This document shows, piece after piece, positions 1 to 15,005 of a stretch of 15,093 nucleotides of DNA (positions within the stretch are counted from its first letter, which is position 1; the number at the start of each line of letters is the position of its first letter). The position numbers and the translations under genes were made by a program. The notes beneath the pieces are model-generated. The model saw only the letters and a list, made by a program, of their open reading frames with translations, was not told the DNA's origin and did no database searches. The DNA lies in the NCBI GenBank assembly GCA_009923895.1, contig RFSP01000017.1, positions 1 to 15,093 on the forward strand, read 5' to 3'. This stretch comes from Betaproteobacteria bacterium. Its GTDB lineage: Bacteria; Pseudomonadota; Gammaproteobacteria; Burkholderiales; Burkholderiaceae_C.

Positions 1-315
1 AAGGCGTTTAACGCCCAAACGCAGAGCTATGAGCCCGGCCTGAAGCTGCCCGTGGTCATCACCGCCTATGCGGACAAGTCCTTCACTTTCATCCTCAAGT
101 CGCCTCCCGCGACCGTGTTGTTGAAGAAGGCAGCCAAGATCGAAAAGGGCTCTGGCAAGCCGCACCTGGACAAGGTGGGCAAGGTCACCCGTGCCCAGCT
201 TGAAGAAATTGCCAAGACCAAAATCAAGGACTTGACCGCGGCCGACATGGATGCGGCTGTCAAGACCATCGCCGGTTCGGCCCGCTCCATGGGCTTGACG
301 GTGGAAGGAGTCTGA
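1..315 (+). CDS. rplK: 50S ribosomal protein L11 (5' end cut by window)
   Basis: L11 binds 23S rRNA in the GTPase-associated centre at the base of the L7/L12 stalk and takes part in factor-dependent GTP hydrolysis and the stringent response. The frame is open from base 1 and gives 104 residues beginning KAFNAQ, which matches E. coli L11 from about residue 40, so roughly 39 N-terminal residues lie upstream. The visible part has the linker PVVITAYADKSFTF and the C-terminal rRNA-binding domain, with KSPPATVLLKKAA, the GSGKPHLDKVGKV loop and the closing GSARSMGLTVEGV. Its TGA stop is 2 bases before the rplA start, so the two genes are co-transcribed and probably translationally coupled. The GTG at position 52 is an internal valine codon, not a start. 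Confidence 0.97.
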   Translation, partial: KAFNAQTQSYEPGLKLPVVITAYADKSFTFILKSPPATVLLKKAAKIEKGSGKPHLDKVGKVTRAQLEEIAKTKIKDLTAADMDAAVKTIAGSARSMGLTVEGV

Positions 316-317
316 CC

Positions 318-1022
318 ATGACGAAGCTGACCAAAAAAGCCAAGGCCGTGCAGGGCAAGGTGGACAGCGGCAAGCTGTACGCCATCGACGCGGCGCTCAA
401 CATCGTCAAGGAATGCGCCACCGCCAAATTTGACGAGTCCATCGACGTGGCTGTCCAGCTCGGCATTGATGCCAAGAAGTCTGACCAAGTCGTTCGTGGC
501 GCTGTCGTGCTGCCCAATGGCACTGGCAAGACCAAGCGCGTGGCGGTATTTGCGCAAGGCGCCAAGGCCGAAGAAGCCAAGGCCGCCGGCGCCGATGTGG
601 TCGGCATGGACGACCTCGCCGCCCAGGTCAAAGCGGGCAATCTCGACTTCGATGTTGTCATTGCCTCGCCGGACACCATGCGCGTGGTGGGCACGCTGGG
701 TCAGATCCTGGGTCCTCGCGGTTTGATGCCCAACCCCAAGGTGGGCACCGTCACCCCCGATGTGGCCACGGCCGTCAAGAATGCCAAAGCGGGCCAGGTT
801 CAGTTCCGCGTCGACAAGGCGGGCATTGTGCACGCCACCATCGGCCGCCGCTCGTTTGACGCCGACAAGCTCGCGACCAATTTGCGCGCGCTTGTGGACG
901 CGTTGAACAAGGCCAAGCCGGCCAGCAGCAAAGGTATTTATCTGCGCAAGGTGGCGGTGTCGTCCACCATGGGCGTGGGTGTTCGTGTGGACGTGTCGAC
1001 GCTGGCGTCGGCTGCGGCCTGA
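318..1022 (+). CDS. rplA: 50S ribosomal protein L1
   Basis: L1 forms the mobile L1 stalk of the 50S subunit, which helps release deacylated tRNA from the E site. In E. coli it also represses translation of the L11-L1 mRNA. The 234-residue product has the same length as E. coli L1. It begins MTKLTKKAKA, and the L1 family signature lies at about residues 122-145 (VVGTLGQILGPRGLMPNP followed by KVGTVTP). The C-terminal half of domain I follows, with VDKAGIVHATIGRRSF and a final SSTMGVGVRVDVSTL. The start is supported by GAAGGAG at 304-310, which lies inside the rplK tail. Only two bases separate the rplK stop from the ATG. It is followed by a 285-base spacer carrying the L10 leader. Confidence 0.98.
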   Translation: MTKLTKKAKAVQGKVDSGKLYAIDAALNIVKECATAKFDESIDVAVQLGIDAKKSDQVVRGAVVLPNGTGKTKRVAVFAQGAKAEEAKAAGADVVGMDDLAAQVKAGNLDFDVVIASPDTMRVVGTLGQILGPRGLMPNPKVGTVTPDVATAVKNAKAGQVQFRVDKAGIVHATIGRRSFDADKLATNLRALVDALNKAKPASSKGIYLRKVAVSSTMGVGVRVDVSTLASAAA

Positions 1023-1043
1023 CGAGGATTTTGAAATTTGCCT

Positions 1044-1113
1044 CCTGGGCCTTCGGGCTCAAGGGGCCAGGGATTGGTGGGCTGGGTCTCAACCCTTTGG
1101 GGTGGTGACCCAG
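1044..1113 (+). promoter_or_regulatory. Two hairpins in the 5' half of the rplA-rplJ spacer
   Basis: The first stem is at about 1046-1061: TGGGCC and GGCTCA (with one G-U pair) close a TTCG tetraloop at 1052-1055. The second has a perfect 7-bp outer stem, CTGGGTC at 1082-1088 and GACCCAG at 1107-1113, with an inner ACCC/GGGT stem (1092-1095 and 1100-1103) and loop TTTG. Neither is followed by a T-run, so they do not look like intrinsic terminators. They precede the L10-leader core and may be part of the same folded leader or RNA processing sites. I found no convincing sigma70 promoter in 1023-1115, so read-through from rplKA is the likely source of this RNA. Confidence 0.55.
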
Positions 1114-1114
1114 G

Positions 1115-1210
1115 TCATCCAAGACCGCTGGTGGAGCCTTCGGGCTCCGTAATCGAGCGCAAAGCCGCAAGGCGGCGCGCAAAGCCAGCGCAGATGGCGG
1201 TCCCGCTGAA
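1115..1210 (+). promoter_or_regulatory. Ribosomal protein L10 leader (autoregulatory mRNA element)
   Basis: In many bacteria the L10(L12)4 complex binds a leader upstream of rplJ and represses translation of rplJL. Here the conserved outer strands are visible: AAGACCGCTGGTG at 1121-1133 and AGCCAGCGCAGATGGCGGTC at 1183-1202. GCTGG (1127-1131) pairs with CCAGC (1185-1189), and GACC (1123-1126) pairs with GGTC (1199-1202), leaving the GCAGATGGC strand as the internal loop. Inside are a 6-bp UUCG hairpin (GGAGCC and GGCTCC, 1133-1148) and a second arm with a GCAA tetraloop (GCC/GGC, 1164-1173) flanked by GCGC/GCGC (1157-1160 and 1177-1180). The match to the known family is from memory of its conserved strands; the rplJ start lies about 100 bases downstream. 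Confidence 0.85.
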
Positions 1211-1294
1211 CGAGGAATCTGGGTTTCTCGAACGGCAAGGTCGCTGAGTGTGTCGCGGGCCCGGTCCTGTCAAGGGATCGATCCCGCATGATGT

Positions 1295-1302
1295 GAGGAG
1301 GT
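1295..1302 (+). promoter_or_regulatory. Strong Shine-Dalgarno deciding the rplJ TTG start
   Basis: GAGGAGGT at 1295-1302 is a near-perfect anti-16S complement, five bases before the TTG at 1308. No in-frame ATG lies upstream of it: the ATGs at 1288 and 1291 are in another frame and run straight into TGA. This site therefore fixes the non-ATG start. Confidence 0.85.
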
Positions 1303-1307
1303 AGACC

Positions 1308-1811
1308 TTGAGTCTCAATCGCAACGAGAAGGCAGCCGTGGTGGCGGATGTGTCGGCGCAAGTCGCACGTTCACAGACGCTGGCGCTGGCCGAGTACCGT
1401 GGCCTCACCGTCGCTCATCTTGACGCTTTGCGCCGCCAGGCGCGCGACAAGGGTGTGTATCTTCATGTGCTGAAGAACACACTCGCCCGTCGTGCCGTGG
1501 CCGGCTCATCGTTCGAGTGCGCGTCGGAGAGCATGGTCGGTCCGCTGATCTATGGCTTTTCTGAAGACGCCGTTGCCGCCGCGAAAGTCATTTCCGACTT
1601 CGCCAAAGGCAACGACAAGCTGGTGATCAAGGGGGGCGCCTATGCCGGCAAGGCATTGGACGCCAACGGCATCAAGGCCTTGGCCGCGATTCCGTCACGC
1701 GAGGTGCTCATCGCACAGGTCGCGGGCTTGCTGAAGTCCCCGATCCAGCGCGTGGCAGGTGTCTTGGCCGCCGTGGCAGCCAAGAAGGGCGGCGAAGCCG
1801 CTGCAGCCTGA
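1308..1811 (+). CDS. rplJ: 50S ribosomal protein L10 (TTG start)
   Basis: L10 is the base of the ribosomal stalk. Its N-terminal domain binds 23S rRNA beside L11 and its C-terminal helix carries the L7/L12 dimers; with L12 it represses its own mRNA. The product is 167 residues (E. coli 165). Recognisable parts are MSLNRNEKAAVVADV, LALAEYRGLTV at about residues 26-36, the basic VLKNTLARRAV near residues 54-64, and an alanine-rich C-terminal helix from about residue 135 (LLKSPIQRVAGVLAAVAAKK) that should bind L12. The start is TTG, chosen because a strong ribosome site precedes it and the protein begins exactly like other beta-proteobacterial L10 proteins. rplL follows after 42 bases. Expression should be controlled by the leader upstream. 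Confidence 0.97.
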   Translation: MSLNRNEKAAVVADVSAQVARSQTLALAEYRGLTVAHLDALRRQARDKGVYLHVLKNTLARRAVAGSSFECASESMVGPLIYGFSEDAVAAAKVISDFAKGNDKLVIKGGAYAGKALDANGIKALAAIPSREVLIAQVAGLLKSPIQRVAGVLAAVAAKKGGEAAAA

Positions 1812-1853
1812 AGTCCCCAATCCATTCAATTTATACAGTTCGAGGAATCCCAA

Positions 1854-2237
1854 ATGGCTTTCGATAAAGACGCTTTCCTGTCCGCCATGGACAGCATGTC
1901 GGTGATGGAACTCAATGACCTGGTCAAGGCCATTGAAGAGAAGTTTGGTGTGTCAGCTGCAGCCATGGCGGCTCCGGCTGCTGGCGGTGGCGCTGCTGGT
2001 GGTGGTGCCGCTGCGGCCGAAGAGAAGACCGAGTTCACTGTGGTGCTCGCCGAGGCCGGTGCCAACAAGGTGTCGGTCATCAAGGCCGTGCGCGAGATCA
2101 CCGGCCTGGGCTTGAAAGAAGCCAAGGACCTGGTCGACGGTGCTCCCAAGCCCGTCAAGGAAGGTGTGGCCAAGGCCGACGCCGAAGCCGCCAAGAAGAA
2201 GCTGGAAGAAGCCGGCGCCAAGGTCGAGCTCAAGTAA
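1854..2237 (+). CDS. rplL: 50S ribosomal protein L7/L12
   Basis: L7/L12 forms the multi-copy flexible stalk that recruits the translational GTPases (IF2, EF-Tu, EF-G, RF3) and stimulates their GTPase activity. The product has 127 residues (E. coli 121). An N-terminal dimerisation and L10-binding domain (about 1-33) is followed by an Ala/Gly-rich hinge at about 35-55 (GVSAAAMAAPAAGGGAAGGG). The globular C-terminal domain runs from about 58 to 127 and contains the factor-binding helix KAVREITGLGLKEAKDLVDG. The hinge is a little longer than in E. coli. GAGGA at 1842-1846 supports the ATG. A 260-base structured spacer separates it from rpoB; this kind of spacer lets the cell make several L12 copies per polymerase subunit. 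Confidence 0.98.
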   Translation: MAFDKDAFLSAMDSMSVMELNDLVKAIEEKFGVSAAAMAAPAAGGGAAGGGAAAAEEKTEFTVVLAEAGANKVSVIKAVREITGLGLKEAKDLVDGAPKPVKEGVAKADAEAAKKKLEEAGAKVELK

Positions 2238-2244
2238 TTCGGGT

Positions 2245-2407
2245 CCGGCCTGCTTGCAGGCCGGTCTTCGAAAGACGCGCTGTGAGAACAGCGCGAAGCG
2301 GGCAAAGCCCTCTTCGCAGTGTTCTCTGATCCGACTGCAGAGAACGGGTTTGGTCGGGCCTCGGTATCCCACTGAGGTTGTCCGCCAGCGGCAGGTAGTG
2401 GCCTGCC
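2245..2407 (+). promoter_or_regulatory. rplL-rpoB attenuator-like hairpin array
   Basis: In E. coli an attenuator and an RNase III site between rplL and rpoB lower polymerase expression relative to the stalk protein. Here the spacer shows: CCGGCCTG/CAGGCCGG with loop CTTG (2245-2264); GTCTT/AAGAC (2264-2276); GCGCTGT/ACAGCGC with a GAGA loop (2277-2294); a long stem of GAGAACA, GCGAAG and GGGC (2284-2303) against GCCC, CTTCGC and TGTTCTC (2307-2326); GTTCTCTG/CAGAGAAC (2321-2328 and 2338-2345); CCTCGGT/ACTGAGG (2359-2377); and GGCAGG/CCTGCC (2390-2407). Several are mutually exclusive. None has a following T-run, so classic intrinsic termination is not evident; RNase III processing or factor-dependent attenuation is as likely. 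I see no promoter for rpoB here. Confidence 0.65.
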
Positions 2408-2497
2408 ACCAAGCTTTCAGACGCAAGTTCTGAGTAGCCAGTCGCCGAGTTCCGCGTGTGTCCCGGCCAGGCACGCGCAGCCGACACGGAGAGTTCA

Positions 2498-6619
<4,122 letters not shown>

Positions 6620-6631
6620 GGAGACAGACGC

Positions 6632-10858
<4,227 letters not shown>

Positions 10859-10883
10859 GGTCGGTGACTCGTCGCTCAAGAAG

Positions 10884-10910
10884 GCCCCGAGTGCACTGAG
10901 TGTCCGGGGC
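10884..10910 (+). terminator. Weak hairpin downstream of rpoC
   Basis: GCCCCG (10884-10889) pairs with CGGGGC (10905-10910) around a 15-base loop and is followed by GTCTTGTGTG. The stem is GC-rich but the loop is long and the T-tract is poor, so it probably assists the stronger terminator that begins 18 bases later. Confidence 0.45.
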
Positions 10911-10925
10911 GTCTTGTGTGTAACT

Positions 10926-11429
10926 TCAAAGGCGGCCTGCGGGCCGCCTTTGTCTTTCAAGCGCCGGCCATTCCACTGCCTCGGGTGTCGTGAACTCGCA
11001 ACCCATTTCGCGGGCACGGGCGCGAAGTTTGAGCACGGCCCGGTCGCGGCTCAAGAGCCAGCGGGCGCCGCCATGGAGCGCCAAATCGATGAACTTCTGA
11101 TCATCGGGGTCGGTGCATTGAAAGCGCCACGAGGGGACGGATGCGGTCACCCAGCAGGCCCAACGATCCATTGATGTGAGTACTCGCTCTTTATCTAAAG
11201 AAGACTTTCCCTTGTGACTCAGACGAACCAACACCCGCTCCAGTTCACTGCGCATGTCGGCCGTGGCCATCCATTGCAAGTGACCCGCCTCGATCGCCTG
11301 ACCCAGGAGTCTCACCCGGGGATCCTCAAACCACAACCAGTCCAGGACGACGTGGGTGTCCAGCACCACGCGTTCCACCACGGTCTCGGGGCCGCAAGAC
11401 GAAGCGGGATGTTGCGAACCGTCTGCCAT
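10926..11429 (-). CDS. PIN-domain protein (putative toxin-like ribonuclease)
   Basis: The 167-residue product looks like the PIN family often annotated as a putative toxin-antitoxin toxin component. PIN proteins are small metal-dependent ribonucleases. The expected acidic residues are present: D24 in VVLDTHVVLDWL, E62 in SELERVL, D110 in CTDPDDQKFIDLAL, and D129 in LLSRDRAVL. The order and spacing fit a complete active fold of about 140 residues, preceded by about 20 residues that could be a true extension or a wrong start. GTG codons at residues 17, 18 and 21 are alternative starts, and no strong ribosome site precedes the ATG. There is no adjacent antitoxin-like ORF. It runs against both flanking operons; its tail lies in the rpoC terminator and its 5' end under the rpsL promoter. 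RNase activity and substrate are inference. Confidence 0.85.
   Translation of the reverse strand: MADGSQHPASSCGPETVVERVVLDTHVVLDWLWFEDPRVRLLGQAIEAGHLQWMATADMRSELERVLVRLSHKGKSSLDKERVLTSMDRWACWVTASVPSWRFQCTDPDDQKFIDLALHGGARWLLSRDRAVLKLRARAREMGCEFTTPEAVEWPALERQRRPAGRL
10928..10951. terminator. Bidirectional intrinsic terminator between rpoC and the PIN gene
   Basis: AAAGGCGGCC (10928-10937) and GGCCGCCTTT (10942-10951) form a perfect 10-bp stem with loop TGCG, followed on the + strand by GTCTTTC. Seven consecutive G-C pairs flanked by A-run and T-run give a terminator that should work in both directions. It ends the rplKAJL-rpoBC transcript. On the - strand it lies over the last eight codons and the first two bases of the stop codon of the convergent PIN gene. 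Confidence 0.85.
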
Positions 11430-11440
11430 CCGGATATACT
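11412..11440 (+). promoter_or_regulatory. Sigma70-type promoter for rpsL-rpsG-fusA-tuf
   Basis: TTGCGA at 11412-11417 and TATACT at 11435-11440 are separated by 17 bases, the ideal spacing. The -35 matches TTGACA at four of six positions and the -10 matches TATAAT at five of six. Transcription would start near 11446-11448, giving a leader of about 230 bases before rpsL. The promoter overlaps the first codons of the PIN gene on the other strand: the PIN ATG is the complement of 11427-11429, inside the spacer. Confidence 0.75.
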
Positions 11441-11446
11441 AGTGGG

Positions 11447-11675
11447 CTTTTCGGCGAACTCCGCCGCGCTCTTTGCTGAGCGGCTGACCCACCCTGGCTT
11501 CCAGGTGGACCTTCGTGTCTATCCTCTCGAGGTTCGGGCCGATCCCAGATCTTGGAATCGGTGAGGGCAAGCCCTTCTCCTGCTGGAGCGCTCGGCGTTG
11601 GGCCCGACAAAAGTCCAAGAAAACGCCTAAGCAAACGCCTAAAAAGCATCCGAATCCAGACGGGAACTGCAAGAT
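11447..11675 (+). promoter_or_regulatory. Structured 5' leader of rpsL
   Basis: This roughly 230-base untranslated leader holds several short stems: GGCG/CGCC (11453-11465), CGCTC/GAGCG with loop TTTGCT (11467-11482), CCACC and TGG against CCA and GGTGG with one bulged C (11489-11508), GAT..CCA/TGG..ATC (11541-11559) and AGGG/CCCT with loop CAAG (11564-11575). Downstream, 11608-11660 is A-rich and carries a short direct repeat. None of the stems is followed by a T-run. Its role is unknown; growth-rate or ribosomal-protein control is inference. Confidence 0.5.
11621..11642 (+). repeat. Two copies of AAACGCCTAA spaced 12 bases
   Basis: AAACGCCTAA occurs exactly at 11621-11630 and again at 11633-11642, just upstream of the rpsL ribosome site. 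The 12-base period keeps the copies in the same reading frame and about one helical turn apart. The function is unknown. Confidence 0.6.
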
Positions 11676-12053
11676 ATGCCCACCATCAACCAGCTCGTGC
11701 GCCACGGCCGCGAGACCGAAACCGCGAAGTCCAAATCCCCCGCGCTGCAGGGCAACCCCCAGCGCCGCGGCGTTTGCACCCGCGTGTACACCACGACCCC
11801 CAAGAAGCCCAACTCGGCGCTGCGCAAGGTCGCCAAGGTGCGTCTGACCAACCAACAAGAGGTCATCTCTTACATCGGCGGCGAAGGCCACAACCTGCAA
11901 GAGCACAGCGTGGTGCTCGTGCGTGGCGGCCGTGTCAAGGACTTGCCTGGCGTGCGTTACCACATCGTTCGTGGCTCACTGGACCTGCAAGGTGTCAAGG
12001 ACCGCAAGCAGTCGCGCTCCAAGTACGGTGCCAAGCGCCCCAAGAAGTCCTGA
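11676..12053 (+). CDS. rpsL: 30S ribosomal protein S12
   Basis: S12 sits at the 30S decoding centre and controls translational accuracy; it is the classic streptomycin-resistance locus. The product is 125 residues (E. coli 124) and starts MPTINQLVRHGRE. The decoding loops are intact: TTTPKKPNSALRK with K43, and GGRVKDLPGVRYH with K88, both wild type at the residues linked to streptomycin resistance or dependence (counted with Met1). D89 in the second loop is the aspartate that is beta-methylthiolated in E. coli. The C-terminal basic tail KDRKQSRSKYGAKRPKKS is typical. The ribosome site is weak (GGGAA at 11662-11666, nine bases before the ATG). It is the first gene of the str block. Confidence 0.98.
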   Translation: MPTINQLVRHGRETETAKSKSPALQGNPQRRGVCTRVYTTTPKKPNSALRKVAKVRLTNQQEVISYIGGEGHNLQEHSVVLVRGGRVKDLPGVRYHIVRGSLDLQGVKDRKQSRSKYGAKRPKKS

Positions 12054-12067
12054 TCCCCGTCTCAGCA

Positions 12068-12217
12068 GCCTGGCGTCATCTCGTTTGATGGCGCCCAGGC
12101 CGCCTCATGCGCCAGGCCCGTCCTGGCGTTTCGTACGGTGAGGGAGACCTCAACCTCACCGAGTAAGTGGGAGCCCGAGGGGGCTCCTTCGAGGCCAGTC
12201 AGCCCCAGGCTGCGGCC
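12068..12217 (+). promoter_or_regulatory. rpsL-rpsG intergenic hairpin cluster
   Basis: In E. coli, S7 binds the S12-S7 spacer and represses its own translation. This 190-base spacer contains: GCCTGG and CGTCATC against GATGGCG and CCAGGC with one bulged C (12068-12100); CGCCAGG/CCTGGCG with loop CCCGT, followed by TTTCGT (12110-12128); CGGTGAGG/CCTCACCG (12136-12161), which competes with TGAGG/CCTCA closing a GAGA loop (12139-12152); GGAGCCC/GGGCTCC with loop GAGG, followed by TTCG (12170-12187); and GGCC..CAGCC/GGCTG..GGCC (12193-12217). CCTGGCG also occurs at 12069-12075, so the CGCCAGG arm has two possible partners. A translational operator for S7, partial terminators or RNase sites would all fit. 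Confidence 0.6.
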
Positions 12218-12243
12218 CACTGAAGTTCATAAAGGAAGTCATC

Positions 12244-12714
12244 ATGCCCCGTCGTCGCGAAGTTCCCAAACGCGAAATCCTCCCTGATCCCAAATTTGGC
12301 TCGGTCGATCTGTCCAAGTTCATGAACGTCGTCATGGAATCTGGCAAGAAGGCCGTCGCAGAGCGCATCATCTATGGCGCCTTGGAGCAGGTCGAGAAAA
12401 AGGTCGGCAAAGACCCGCTCGAAATCTTCATGATCGCCCTGAACAACGTCAAGCCGATGGTCGAGGTCAAGTCCCGCCGTGTCGGTGGCGCCAACTATCA
12501 GGTGCCCGTCGAGGTGCGCCCGGTGCGCCGTCAGGCCTTGGCCATGCGTTGGCTCAAGGAGTCGGCCCGCAAGCGCGGTGAAAAGTCCATGGCCGCTCGC
12601 CTGGCCAATGAGCTCCTTGAAGCGGCCGAAGGCCGTGGCGGCGCGATGAAGAAGCGCGATGAGGTGCACCGCATGGCAGAGGCCAACAAGGCCTTCTCGC
12701 ACTTCCGTTTCTGA
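12244..12714 (+). CDS. rpsG: 30S ribosomal protein S7
   Basis: S7 is a primary binding protein that nucleates assembly of the 30S head by binding the 3' domain of 16S rRNA, and it contacts the E-site tRNA. The product has 156 residues, the common length for the family. It starts MPRRREVPKREILPDPKFGS. The S7 signature region lies at about residues 15-45 (DPKFGSVDLSKFMNVVMESG then KKAVAERIIYGAL). The RRVGGANYQVPVEVRP hairpin is near residues 78-93 and the C-terminus is basic (KKRDEVHRMAEANKAFSHFRF). The ATG is supported by AAGGA at 12232-12236. The next gene, fusA, is 69 bases on. Confidence 0.98.
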   Translation: MPRRREVPKREILPDPKFGSVDLSKFMNVVMESGKKAVAERIIYGALEQVEKKVGKDPLEIFMIALNNVKPMVEVKSRRVGGANYQVPVEVRPVRRQALAMRWLKESARKRGEKSMAARLANELLEAAEGRGGAMKKRDEVHRMAEANKAFSHFRF

Positions 12715-12732
12715 TCCCCGCATCAAGCCGCC

Positions 12733-12755
12733 CGGACGTGTGTTGAAAACGTCCG
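12733..12755 (+). promoter_or_regulatory. Hairpin in the rpsG-fusA spacer
   Basis: CGGACGT (12733-12739) and ACGTCCG (12749-12755) form a perfect 7-bp stem with a nine-base loop, GTGTTGAAA. It lies between the rpsG stop and the fusA ribosome site (GGAG at 12773-12776). It has no T-run, so it is not a terminator; an mRNA-processing or stability element is possible. Confidence 0.5.
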
Positions 12756-12783
12756 AGGCGCATCCCGTCTTTGGAGAATTTGA

Positions 12784-14886
<2,103 letters not shown>

Positions 14887-14916
14887 ATTTTTTAGAGCCG
14901 GTCTTCGAGTGGGGGC

Positions 14917-14991
14917 CGTGAGCTGCCGGTGGCTCACGAATCAGCACCCTGCTGGAGACCTTAAACCGAGTCACCGGCACCGCTCTTTTTT
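14917..14991 (+). promoter_or_regulatory. fusA-tuf spacer with two competing stems and a T-run
   Basis: A perfect 7-bp hairpin, CGTGAGC (14917-14923) and GCTCACG (14932-14938), has the loop TGCCGGTG. That loop and the next four bases (14924-14935) can instead pair with 14968-14979 (GAGTCACCGGCA) over 12 bp with one G-U, enclosing a small CAGCA/TGCTG hairpin (14942-14954). The long stem is followed by CCGCTC and then six Ts (14986-14991), just before the tuf ribosome site AGGAG (14994-14998). The arrangement resembles an attenuator or an anti-terminator switch, but the T-run starts six bases after the stem, so termination would be partial at best. Confidence 0.55.
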
Positions 14992-15005
14992 CCAGGAGAA
15001 AAGCA

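Noticed and set aside
1038..1247. A 69-codon + strand ORF in the rplA-rplJ spacer
   Set aside because: It runs through the L10 leader stems, has no ribosome site and its translation is low-complexity; RNA structure explains the region better.
2456..2497. GTG start extending rpoB by 14 residues
   Set aside because: The extension is unlike the family, lies in the structured spacer and has no better ribosome site than the ATG at 2498, which gives the usual beta N-terminus.
11515..11847. A GTG-started ORF of 110 codons in the rpsL leader, with AGGTGG upstream at 11503-11508
   Set aside because: A possible leader peptide, but the ribosome-site bases lie in a hairpin, the frame runs far into rpsL in another frame and the second half is a typical Pro/Arg/Ser-rich shadow.
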